DNA of 64,000 bases from Niveibacterium terrae (GCF_048213115.1 NZ_CP172404.1:1054001-1118000), one strand, 5' to 3'; positions 40,718 through 48,217 are shown, counted from the stretch's first letter. The notes: generated from the sequence alone by a model not told the origin. Numbers and translations are program-made.

Positions 40718-41419
40718 GTGCGATCGTTTGTTCAGGCCGGCGACCATGCGATCCGTTTGCGCTGGGACCAGAGCGATCCGTTTGGCGTGACGCCGCCGAT
40801 CGAGAACCCCAGCGCTCTGGGCGCCTACACCTACAACCCGCGCTTCCCCGGTCAGGTCTATGATCGCGAATCGAACCTGTTCCAGAACTGGAACCGCGAC
40901 TACGATCCGGTGGTGGGGCGGTATGTGCAGAGCGACCCCATTGGACTGGGAGGAGGGATCAATACGTACAGCTATGTTGGGGGGAGCCCAATAAGCTATA
41001 TGGACTCCACTGGATTGGCTCGTCGACTTGACCCCAATGGTGCAGAGTGCCAGCAGTTGAAAAAGAAAATTCAGAACAAGAAGGCTGACATTAACAAGCG
41101 AATCTGTGAGGTAAAGGCCAATCCGAATAATCTTCCGTGCTACCCGCCCTATTCGGGCGCTCCACCCAGAATGAGCATACAAGGGCATGAAGGCATCATT
41201 CAGGATTTAAAGGATGGAATTTCTGATGATGAAGCTTTGTATGCTTCCAAATGCGGCGGCGGCGGTGGAGCTGCCCCGGCTCCGGTAACACCCTCTCCGG
41301 TTAATAGCGCAGAAAAAGATGCGGCAGGTGTGGCAGTGGGGGCTGGGGCCGCTTATTGGATTATCAGCGAAGGTTTGCGAGTGCTTTTCCCTCCGCGGAA
41401 TCTGATTCCTGTTTCGTGA
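40718..41419 (+). CDS. orphan Rhs tip 7
   Basis: A 233-residue frame: core from AVRSFVQAGDHAIRLRWDQ, then a ~150-residue tip. The tip has a charged coiled-coil start (CQQLKKKIQNKKADINKR), then NLPCYPPYSG, a KCGGGGG linker, a Pro-rich stretch and one hydrophobic segment (VAVGAGAAYWIISEGLRVLF). The ECQQLKKKI to ASKCGGG part is a tail seen in other Rhs proteins. Toxic activity unknown. Confidence 0.66.
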   Translation: MRSFVQAGDHAIRLRWDQSDPFGVTPPIENPSALGAYTYNPRFPGQVYDRESNLFQNWNRDYDPVVGRYVQSDPIGLGGGINTYSYVGGSPISYMDSTGLARRLDPNGAECQQLKKKIQNKKADINKRICEVKANPNNLPCYPPYSGAPPRMSIQGHEGIIQDLKDGISDDEALYASKCGGGGGAAPAPVTPSPVNSAEKDAAGVAVGAGAAYWIISEGLRVLFPPRNLIPVS

Positions 41420-41495
41420 TCTCCGTCAATAACATGGTTGGGGGTAAGCGGTTACTTTGCTTGCTCCCAATTTATTTCGGAGAAGCTAAAGCGAG

Positions 41496-41885
41496 GTGGA
41501 TGTGCTGATTGAGCGTGCGGAATATGGAGATGAGCAATCGTTGTTGGCTAACCTTGAAGGCTCGATATTCAGATATTGTGCGTTCAAAAACATCACCCTG
41601 GATGGGGGTAGCGTCGATGCAGTCTTCCTCTCTTGCGAGTTGGGTGATTTGGACTGGTATTGGGGGGTATTTAATTGCTGCCTATTTGTTGATACTCGAT
41701 TCGAGGATTGCGTATTCTGTGGGGCTAACTTTGTGGATTGCCGATTTCTGAATTGTGAATTCATAAACTGTCGGTTTGAGGAAAACAATTTGGGCTCGCT
41801 ATGTGGCTTTGAAGGCTCTCAATGGTTTAGTGGTAACGCAGTGGGGTGCACGGGGCTACCCGAATACGCCTTCCCGGCCTTATAG
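41496..41885 (+). CDS. pentapeptide-repeat protein, putative immunity 7
   Basis: A 129-residue protein with irregular pentapeptide repeats (FRYCAFKNITL, FNCCLFVDTRFEDCVFCGAN, CRFLNCEFINCRFEENNL). It should fold as a short right-handed beta helix. Pentapeptide proteins occur as immunity proteins in polymorphic toxin systems. GTG start at 41496 after a weak GCGAGG. It follows tip 7 by 76 bases. Confidence 0.65.
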   Translation: MDVLIERAEYGDEQSLLANLEGSIFRYCAFKNITLDGGSVDAVFLSCELGDLDWYWGVFNCCLFVDTRFEDCVFCGANFVDCRFLNCEFINCRFEENNLGSLCGFEGSQWFSGNAVGCTGLPEYAFPAL

Positions 41886-41911
41886 CCGCACGAAAGGCAA
41901 GAGGCAATGGG

Positions 41912-42064
41912 TGCAAGTCTTGCATTCGCTCATTTCTGGTCGGAGTCGGCCCTGTTAAAAGCAGCCGGAGCGAATGCCGGTTCTTCCTGACCCGGCTGGC
42001 TTCTGCGGCACGAAGCGTGTATCACGAAACCCCGCCGGAGTTCTGTGGTTCCTTTGGGGGAGAG
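41912..42064. repeat. flank repeat B (copy 2)
   Basis: About 150 bases (AGTCTTGCATTCGCTCATTT to CCTTTGGGGGAGAGC) closely similar to the copy before cassette 2. It lacks the last ~60 bases, including the TCTTGAATTGCATCAAG motif, and is joined to the core further in, at HMIRWRWD. The uninterrupted CTTGCATTCG here is the site IS256 hit in copy 1. Confidence 0.7.
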
Positions 42065-42732
42065 CATGATTCGTTGGCGCTGGGACCAGAGCGATCCGTT
42101 TGGCGTGACGCCGCCGATCGAGAACCCCAGCGCCCTGGGCGCCAACACCTACAATCCGCGCTTCCCCGGTCAGGTCTATGATCGCGAATCGAACCTGTTC
42201 CAGAACTGGAACCGCGACTACGACCCCGTGGTGGGGCGGTATGTGCAGAGCGACCCCATTGGGCTGCAGGGCGGGGTAAATACCTATGCATACGTTGAGG
42301 GGGCTCCCATTTCGAAGACAGACCTGCTTGGCTTAGCAACGTACATGTGTACCCAGCCTCTGCATGCGCTTGGCAAGTTCGGAAGGCTTATCTATTCGCC
42401 TGACTATAACCCCCTCCCTCTGTATCACCAGTTCATCGCAATCCTTCGGCCGAATGGAGCTGTTGTTACTGGCGGCCAAGATAGAGGGGCCGGTCCGTGG
42501 GGGGGCGGGGAAGCCAAGTAGCGGCGACGCGGCTCCCGAGTCCGGCGCGCAGTGTCAAAGAGTCGATGACGACGATGAGTGCATCGAGCAGTGTCTAATG
42601 GGAAAACTCAAAGCCGATCGTCCGAAATACGCACTCCTATTTGGTCTCCTTACGAATGGTGGACAGAACTGTCAAGGTTGGGCTACCCAAACTCTTGAAC
42701 AATGCCAGAAGGCATGTAAGGCTCGAAAATGA
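42045..42732 (+). pseudogene. orphan Rhs tip 8, frameshifted
   Basis: The core (from HMIRWRWD-type codons) is followed by a tip reading LYHQFIAILRPNGAVVTGG, DRGAGPW, then a stop. Removing one G from the G7 run at 42499-42505 restores GAGKPSSGDAAPESG and a Cys-rich end with DECIEQCLMGKL and QNCQGWATQTLEQC. The YHQF...NCQxWA order again suggests a permuted papain-like fold, but this is weak. The stop overlaps the next gene by ATGA. Confidence 0.7.
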
Positions 42733-43229
42733 ACATCGCTCCCTGTTGTGATTACGCTAGACGAAATGGTGTACTGTGTACGTACGGTTTTTTGTTAGCT
42801 GCAGCCCTCATTTTCGATGTCGTGAGTGATAGGTCATTCGGAGCCACGATGCTGGCCGTGCTGCCAATATCCGTTGTCGCCGTAAGCTGTCTTCTCGTTG
42901 GCCCATGGCTTGCAAAAGAGCGACAAATTGCTGCTTTGAGGAATTGGTTTCTGGGAACGCTTGTTATCTTGGGCGTTACGCTAGGCTTCGCAAGCTTGGG
43001 TGTCGAGCAGGCTAAGACTGGAGAGCTAGTATTTACCTATGCAGCCCTTCTGATGGCATTCCCTTCGTCGATGGTGCTTCCTTTCGCCGAAACACTGGCT
43101 GAGCCATTGCGACGTACGGGCCTGATGCCGGGGCTCTTGTTTGCATGGTTCGTTTGTGTAACGGTTGGACGAATTCAATGGTGGCTGCTGGTTCTGCTTC
43201 GTGACTATCTTAAGCAGACGCGTCACTAG
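42729..43229 (+). CDS. putative immunity protein 8 (polytopic membrane)
   Basis: A 166-residue protein with about five membrane segments (YGFLLAAALIFDVV, MLAVLPISVVAVSCLLVG, FLGTLVILGVTLGFASLG, GLLFAWFVCVTVG). No known family. ATGA overlap with tip 8 supports toxin-immunity coupling even though tip 8 is now broken. Confidence 0.62.
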   Translation: MNIAPCCDYARRNGVLCTYGFLLAAALIFDVVSDRSFGATMLAVLPISVVAVSCLLVGPWLAKERQIAALRNWFLGTLVILGVTLGFASLGVEQAKTGELVFTYAALLMAFPSSMVLPFAETLAEPLRRTGLMPGLLFAWFVCVTVGRIQWWLLVLLRDYLKQTRH

Positions 43230-43261
43230 AGCTCCTCGAGCTATCTCTACGGGGCTGGGGG

Positions 43262-43443
43262 CCGGTTTTGCACTCGAGCGTATTGGGTTGATTCGCCCAG
43301 CCATCGGCAGTCAGAGCGGTAGCCGGCTCTTCGTGACCCGGCTGGCTCCTGCGGAAAGGGGCGTGTTTCACGAACCCCGCCGGAGTTCTGTGATCCCTTT
43401 GGGGGAGATCTTGAATTGCATCAAGGTGATCGAATATCACCTC
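43262..43443. repeat. flank repeat B (copy 3)
   Basis: About 180 bases similar to copy 1, including the end GATCTTGAATTGCATCAAGG joined to ATCACCTCGACGCGGTG. The left part is more diverged than in copies 1 and 2. Junction with the core is identical to that of cassette 2. Confidence 0.68.
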
Positions 43444-43752
43444 GACGCGGTGAGGGGGAACGTTCGAGCTGGCGACCACATGATTCGGTGGCGCTGGGAC
43501 CAGAGCGATCCGTTTGGCGTGACGCCGCCGATCGAGAACCCGAGCGCCTTGGGCGCCTATACCTACAATCCGCGCTTCCCCGGCCAGGTCTATGATCGCG
43601 AATCGAACCTGTTCCAGAACTGGAACCGCGACTACGACCCCGTGGTGGGGAGGTATGTGCAGAGCGACCCCATTGCGTTGGGAGTCAATGTTATCTACGG
43701 AAGCAGTCCGGATACGCTGACGCGATATGGAACCATATATGTCAATCCATAA
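43390..43752 (+). CDS. orphan Rhs tip 9, toxin deleted
   Basis: A full core followed by only ~25 residues (VNVIYGSSPDTLTRYGT and a stop) instead of a toxin domain. The last core codons differ (DPIALG for DPIGLG). The tip appears to have been deleted, leaving the membrane gene behind it without a partner. GTG start at 43390 corresponds to that of tip 2. Confidence 0.62.
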   Translation: MIPLGEILNCIKVIEYHLDAVRGNVRAGDHMIRWRWDQSDPFGVTPPIENPSALGAYTYNPRFPGQVYDRESNLFQNWNRDYDPVVGRYVQSDPIALGVNVIYGSSPDTLTRYGTIYVNP

Positions 43753-44110
43753 CCAGGACCGTAGTGGTTCCCCTGTCTTTGTTGTGGCATGGTGGTCTAT
43801 CCTAATATGTCTTTTGATTGAATCGTTCGTGTCTGGTTTTTCTGGATGCGGTGATTCGTACGCGATAACTCAGTTCCTCGGTATGTCTGTCATCACTTTG
43901 GGCGTGTCGCTTGTTGTCCTGGCTGCCTTGGTTCGAAACGGTCGAACCAGAGCTCGCGCATTGGGAGAGAACATGATGCTTGTCGTTGTCCTGATGTTGT
44001 TGGTCGCAATCTCGAGTGCTTCAGGCTGGGTTTATTACATGCAACCCGTCTCCTTTAGCGGTGCTCTTAAGGAATTCTTTGAAGCAATTCGAGGGGCGCG
44101 TTGCGGTTGA
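43742..44110 (+). CDS. orphan membrane protein 9, putative immunity
   Basis: A 122-residue protein with three membrane segments (FVVAWWSILICLLIESFVSG, FLGMSVITLGVSLVVLAAL, MMLVVVLMLLVAISSASGW). It overlaps the end of tip 9. No known family. As the toxin is missing, it may be kept as protection or be on its way out. Confidence 0.58.
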   Translation, partial: SIHNQDRSGSPVFVVAWWSILICLLIESFVSGFSGCGDSYAITQFLGMSVITLGVSLVVLAALVRNGRTRARALGENMMLVVVLMLLVAISSASGWVYYMQPVSFSGALKEFFEAIRGARCG

Positions 44111-44919
44111 GCTGGCGGGGCGGGCCCGCCATAGATGCGGTGAGGATGATCGTACGAGCCAGCGACCAGGTGATCCGTTGGCGCTGGGATCTGAGCGATC
44201 CGTTTGGCGTGACGCCGCCGATCGAGAACCCCAGCGCCCTGGGCGCCTACACCTACAACCCGCGCTTCCCCGGTCAGGTCTATGATCGCGAATCGAACCT
44301 GTTCCAGAACTGGAACCGCGACTACGATCCCGTGGTGGGGCGGTATGTGCAGAGCGACCCCATTGGGCTAGGTGGGGGACTGAACACCTACTCATATGTG
44401 GCAGGCAATCCGATTTCGTATTACGACCCGTATGGCCTGTGGGCGTGGGGCGACCCGATTCCACAAGGTGCAGTCGATTTCTCAGCAGGGTTCGGGGATA
44501 CGTTGTCGCTTGGTTTGACCAATTGGGCGCGCAACCAGATGGGCACCAACGGGGCAGTGAACAAGTGCTCGGGTTACTACACCGCTGGTGAGGTGGCGGG
44601 CGTTGCCGTTGATACGGCCATAGGTGGCGCGGCGGGCTGGGAAGCCGCAGGAGCCAAGGGAGCCGGCAAGGAGTTCTCGCACTGGATTCCGAACCGCATG
44701 GGCGGGCCGCGCTCGAAGTGGAATGGCAACTATGTGACGCCGGCCCAGCATTACTATCACGACCCCTTCCGATATCCGCGAGGCTGGCGTGATCTCGGCG
44801 ACAAGTACCCTGCTTGGTTGCAGCAGCTCGACCGGATTCCGAACGTCTACAAAGGCGGAGCTGCTGGTGCTGCCGCAGGCGCGGCCGGGATGGGTATGAA
44901 CGATTGCACATGCCAGTGA
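44101..44919 (+). CDS. orphan Rhs tip 10 (paralogue of tip 4)
   Basis: A 272-residue frame: full core from IDAVRMIVRASDQVIRWRWD, then a ~180-residue tip. About 100 tip residues are almost the same as in tip 4; the end (HYYHDPFRYPRGWRDLGDK, LDRIPNVYKGG, MNDCTCQ) differs. The toxin fold is not known. TGATG overlap with the next gene. Confidence 0.72.
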   Translation: MRLSWRGGPAIDAVRMIVRASDQVIRWRWDLSDPFGVTPPIENPSALGAYTYNPRFPGQVYDRESNLFQNWNRDYDPVVGRYVQSDPIGLGGGLNTYSYVAGNPISYYDPYGLWAWGDPIPQGAVDFSAGFGDTLSLGLTNWARNQMGTNGAVNKCSGYYTAGEVAGVAVDTAIGGAAGWEAAGAKGAGKEFSHWIPNRMGGPRSKWNGNYVTPAQHYYHDPFRYPRGWRDLGDKYPAWLQQLDRIPNVYKGGAAGAAAGAAGMGMNDCTCQ

Positions 44920-45356
44920 TGAGCGGGTCGATTCTCAACTGGGTGGCGCATTCGTGGAATCGCTTGTTCACGGGCAAGAAGCTGTTGCCCTACGAACGTC
45001 TGGTGCTTGATGCGTGGAGAGCTTCGCTGCTGGAGGAAGGTCAGCGCACTCTCGACGCGCAGCTTGAAGCTGTTTCGTTCGTTCAGCATCAAGCTGGTGG
45101 TGCGAAGGTGTGCTTCTACTATCGGGAAGATCGCGGCATGCCGCTGTTCAAACTTGACCGGCCGGACCTTCATGCCGCGACTGTTTTATTGCGCGCCGAG
45201 GGGCTAGAAACGTTGCGGGCGAGAATCTTCCTCCATAGAGGGAGGTTCTTCTCGATTGAGTTCCCGAAGCGGCCGAATCGCTATATGCAGCAGCACCACA
45301 TGCAGGAGCGGACACTGCAAGTTGCGAGCGTCGAAAACCACGTTGCCATTGCTTGA
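44919..45356 (+). CDS. putative immunity protein 10
   Basis: A 145-residue soluble protein, a diverged relative of the protein encoded at 36822 (see the shared LVLDAW...LDAQLEAV and ARIFLHRGRFFSIEF patterns). ATG at 44919 overlaps the tip stop; an in-frame ATG nine bases earlier is possible. Its divergence from the partner at 36822 matches that of the two tip ends. Confidence 0.7.
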   Translation: MSGSILNWVAHSWNRLFTGKKLLPYERLVLDAWRASLLEEGQRTLDAQLEAVSFVQHQAGGAKVCFYYREDRGMPLFKLDRPDLHAATVLLRAEGLETLRARIFLHRGRFFSIEFPKRPNRYMQQHHMQERTLQVASVENHVAIA

Positions 45357-45383
45357 TGGCCGAAAAACTATCAAGGAGCAGCT

Positions 45384-45644
45384 ATGTCAACAATGTTCAC
45401 CCGAGGCATCCGCTTTGAAGTCGCGCAGGACGTGCTGGGCGCGCTGATTGCACATTGGGCCGAAGCGGCGGCCAAGGTCCGGGATGCAGCAAATCCCGAT
45501 GCTCCCCGCCTGGCCGCCATCCAGGCCGAGCAGCGCAAACTGCGCCTCCTGCGCGACGAACTGGACCCGGACGATGCTGCGCAAATCGAGTCCGTGATCG
45601 CTGAGCACGCGCCGCTGGCCCGGCGGCTTTATGCCCCTGCGTGA
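45384..45644 (+). CDS. small helical protein at the array end
   Basis: An 86-residue soluble protein (FTRGIRFEVAQDVLGALIAH, AEQRKLRLLRDELDPDDAAQ, PLARRLYAPA), two or three helices, unknown family. AAGGAG lies seven bases before the ATG. A decayed start of the same gene is at 37273, also behind a cassette of the same kind. GC content is back to the chromosomal level. Confidence 0.68.
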   Translation: MSTMFTRGIRFEVAQDVLGALIAHWAEAAAKVRDAANPDAPRLAAIQAEQRKLRLLRDELDPDDAAQIESVIAEHAPLARRLYAPA

Positions 45645-46138
45645 GCAGCGGCGCTTCCCTCCGCTGCCCGCGCAAATTCCTTCAGCCGCCGACCACGGCC
45701 ATCAGCGGCGGGCGGTCCCCGCCACCCCTTGGAACTGATCACACACCACGCAACTGCGTTGAAATCGACATACCCCGCGCCAGGCGCGGCGTATGGGCGT
45801 ATTACACCGACGCTCCGAGCGTATGACACCGCCCACCGGAATGGGGCGCAAAACCCAGAGGTGGTCCCGGAAAACTGGACAGCCGGTTAAGTGTTCGCTT
45901 GTCCCATGATGGTGCCAGAATGGGCGCACGAAAGGAGCAAGAAGATGACCCGCAGACAGAGAGCCCGCCCCATGCATATAAACCCAGATGCATCTCTATG
46001 CGTGGCGAGGGGAGCGAGCGTGACACGCTGCGGCGTCTGCGGATATCCTTCCGGTGCGGGGCACAGCGACCCCGATGTCATGGGGCACGGAGCAATTCCC
46101 GGCGCCCCGGTCCGCCCGAAACATCACCCAAGGTTCGT
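45645..46138. other. gene-poor interval at the island edge
   Basis: This 494-base stretch holds no convincing gene. It contains a probable IS3-type end (45862-45980) and short inverted runs (CCGCGCCAGGCGCGG near 45775). It seems to be junction debris between the Rhs array and the chromosome. Confidence 0.55.
45862..45980 (+). mobile_element. IS3-like left-end remnant
   Basis: TGGTCCCGGAAAACTGGACA resembles the terminal repeat of many IS3-family elements, and 80 bases on a GGAGCAAGAAGATG start gives MTRRQRARP, the usual first residues of an IS3 orfA. The rest of the element is absent. Family call is from pattern memory. Confidence 0.45.
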
Positions 46139-46627
46139 ATGAAGCACGTTCTCTCAGTCCTCCTGACCCTGCTGGCGCTCGGCGCGGCCCTCCCTTGTGC
46201 GGCCGAGGAGGGCGGCACGCGCAGAACCGTCTATGTCTGCGATACCGGGAGCGTTCAGGTCAATTCGATCGAGCCCTGCGCGCCAGGCAAGCAGGTGAGC
46301 TCCCGAGAGGCCATCGTCTATCCTTCGGGCCTCATCGAGGCCATTCCCGAAGCGCAGTCCTCCGCCCCGGCGGCCGGGAGCACCGAAACCGGAGCTTCGG
46401 ACAAGCCCGATATCGCAAAGCTGGAGACCCCGCCCGTCTCCGAATCCGCTCCGGGCACGAAGGAGACGGTCCTCAAAAACGGCCAGAAATCGCTTTTCAA
46501 GTTCTTCGCCTTCGGCCTGGTTTTCGGAATCCTCGCCAAGCTGCTGCGCCGCTCGTTCTTTGGCGGGTTCATCATCGGCCTGATCGCCGAGGTGGTCCTG
46601 GTTGCGCTGAACCTGATCCAGCCCTGA
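46139..46627 (+). CDS. exported small membrane protein, unknown
   Basis: A 162-residue protein with a signal peptide (VLSVLLTLLALGAALPCAA), a short Cys-paired domain (VYVCDTGSVQVNSIEPCAPG), an Ala/Ser/Pro-rich linker and a C-terminal pair of membrane helices (FFAFGLVFGILAKLL, GGFIIGLIAEVVLVALNLI). The Cys-paired part resembles small domains of the DUF4124 kind, not clearly. ATG at 46139 gives the signal peptide. Confidence 0.68.
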   Translation: MKHVLSVLLTLLALGAALPCAAEEGGTRRTVYVCDTGSVQVNSIEPCAPGKQVSSREAIVYPSGLIEAIPEAQSSAPAAGSTETGASDKPDIAKLETPPVSESAPGTKETVLKNGQKSLFKFFAFGLVFGILAKLLRRSFFGGFIIGLIAEVVLVALNLIQP

Positions 46628-46689
46628 TCCCGACTCCGTCAGCAGGCAACCCGGAGGCGCTGCGCTTGAGATGTTTCCGGGTCTGAACG

Positions 46690-48114
46690 TCAATCCAGTG
46701 TTGGTATCTCGCGCAAGAGACGCTGGAATTCCGGCGATGTGCGCAGCATCCTCGCGCCCACTTCACGCAATCGGTCGATGGCTTCAGGCGGCAGGTTGAA
46801 GCTGGTCGGCAGCGCGTTGAAATAGGCGCGCTCCTCTTCGCTTTCGAGGCTGTCGAAGCTGATTTCGATCATCATGGCCTGCACGTCGTCACCATTGGGA
46901 ATGCCGGCTGCGCTTTGTTTCTTGGCCAGTTCGCTGACTGCCTGATCGATGCTGCTGCGGAAGTGAGCCAGCGTCTCTATGTTGAAGCGGTCGGTCGTGT
47001 TGCCGATGGTGTAAGCGATCGCGCTCAGAGTCGGCACTTCGGCGAACTGGTCGAGTTGGGGGTAGTCAGCATGTACCTGGGCATTGACGACAATGTGGAC
47101 CAGGCGGCGTATCGATGGCCTCCGATACGCGTCGGCCATCTGGCTGGCGCCGAGCAGCGAAAGCCGGTCGAGCGCGGCACGCAGGCCGAGGTTGTCCGAC
47201 AATCCGCCGTCGAGAAGATGGATGTACTTCCGCTTTCCAGAATCGAGATAGGAGTTGAGGTCGGTGGTGAGGGTGAAGCGGCGGATCGACTCGCGGCGCT
47301 CATTCAAGGAAGGACTGAGCAGTTCTGGATGGGCATGCTTGCAGCGATCGGCGTAGTTTGACAGGGTGATCGGACTGAAAACGACCGGCACGGCGCTAGA
47401 CGCGGCGACCGCGCGTGATACTTTGTATGGTCCGAGATCCGAGCACAGCAGATCGAACTGGTCCTGGGTAAACTCGAAGCGGCTGGTACGGCCCATGTCT
47501 GTCGAATTGATCAGGATGAACGGTCGGCCTTCTTGGTGAACTGCGTGCTCAAGGTCGGCGAAAGTCTTTCCTTCGAACAGCCTCTGGTCGAGAAACTCGG
47601 CGAGCACATCGGAGCGGCCGTAGTAAGGCGAAGTCATGCTGATGAGATTGGATGGCGTAAATATTGTCGAGACAATTTCTTTCTGCACGTCTCGCTTCAG
47701 GAATTTCTTCTCGAAGTCCTGGAACAGCCGGTCACCGAATAGTCCGTAATACGCCGCAGTGTAGCTGCCACCGGATACCGCTGAGATCGTTTCCACGAGG
47801 TCGAGCATTCGACGCGGTTCGCCGCGAACCGGAACCGTGGTGTGCGCCAGCTCTTCGAGTACGCCGTAGGCGAGTGCCGCTGCTCGCGATCCCCCGCCAG
47901 AGAAGCTGACCCCGAAAATGATGCTATCCATGCCTTGGCGTGGGCGAGTCAGGCTGTCGCGGTAGCCTTGGCCACCGCTCTTGCCCCCAATCGGCACGTT
48001 GTGCGGTGCCAATGTCGATGCGCATCCACTCAGGGCGCCGAGCACGGTAAGCATGATCGTCAGCATCAGTGGCTGCCATCGACTGAGTGGGGGATTGGCT
48101 ACAGGAATAGTCAT
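46690..48114 (-). CDS. patatin-like phospholipase lipoprotein
   Basis: A 474-residue protein with a lipoprotein signal (TIMLTVLGALSGC) and a patatin domain: oxyanion-type GVSFSGGGSRAAALAYGVLEE, nucleophile serine in ISAVSGGSYTAAYYG, and catalytic aspartate in LLDGGLSDNLGLRAAL. Patatins hydrolyse membrane lipids. It is probably anchored in the outer membrane. No linked type VI or V secretion genes. Adjacent universal stress gene is on the same strand 103 bases upstream. Confidence 0.87.
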   Translation of the reverse strand: MTIPVANPPLSRWQPLMLTIMLTVLGALSGCASTLAPHNVPIGGKSGGQGYRDSLTRPRQGMDSIIFGVSFSGGGSRAAALAYGVLEELAHTTVPVRGEPRRMLDLVETISAVSGGSYTAAYYGLFGDRLFQDFEKKFLKRDVQKEIVSTIFTPSNLISMTSPYYGRSDVLAEFLDQRLFEGKTFADLEHAVHQEGRPFILINSTDMGRTSRFEFTQDQFDLLCSDLGPYKVSRAVAASSAVPVVFSPITLSNYADRCKHAHPELLSPSLNERRESIRRFTLTTDLNSYLDSGKRKYIHLLDGGLSDNLGLRAALDRLSLLGASQMADAYRRPSIRRLVHIVVNAQVHADYPQLDQFAEVPTLSAIAYTIGNTTDRFNIETLAHFRSSIDQAVSELAKKQSAAGIPNGDDVQAMMIEISFDSLESEEERAYFNALPTSFNLPPEAIDRLREVGARMLRTSPEFQRLLREIPTLD

Positions 48115-48217
48115 GACGAGTTTGGTGAATTGCCAGCTCGGGTCGGATCACGCTCTGGAATTCATTGATTTCAGATCCGGATCGTCTCTTTCTCACAAAT
48201 ACACTTCCAAGGTGGCG

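Larger units (their letters stand above)
30850..45360 (+). other. array of ten orphan Rhs tip/immunity cassettes
   Basis: Ten same-direction cassettes each carry the same end of an Rhs core (full form about 237 bases, cores ending near 31104, 33780, 35067, 36261, 38233, 39421, 40950, 42266, 43680 and 44370), then a different tip, then one or two small genes. The core runs from DHLxAVR through PFGVTPPIENPSALG and DYDPVVGRYVQSDPIGL. No full-length rhs gene is present. Two kinds of flanking repeat precede most cassettes. Confidence 0.88.

Noticed and set aside
30966..44370. Ten regular repeats considered as a CRISPR-like or tandem-repeat array
   Set aside because: The repeats are ~237 bases, encode an Rhs core in frame, and are separated by 1-3 kb of genes. 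There are no short spacers and no cas genes.
46690..48114. Patatin-like protein considered as a secreted effector of the Rhs island
   Set aside because: It has a lipoprotein signal and lies outside the island on the other strand with chromosomal composition; no effector marker is seen.
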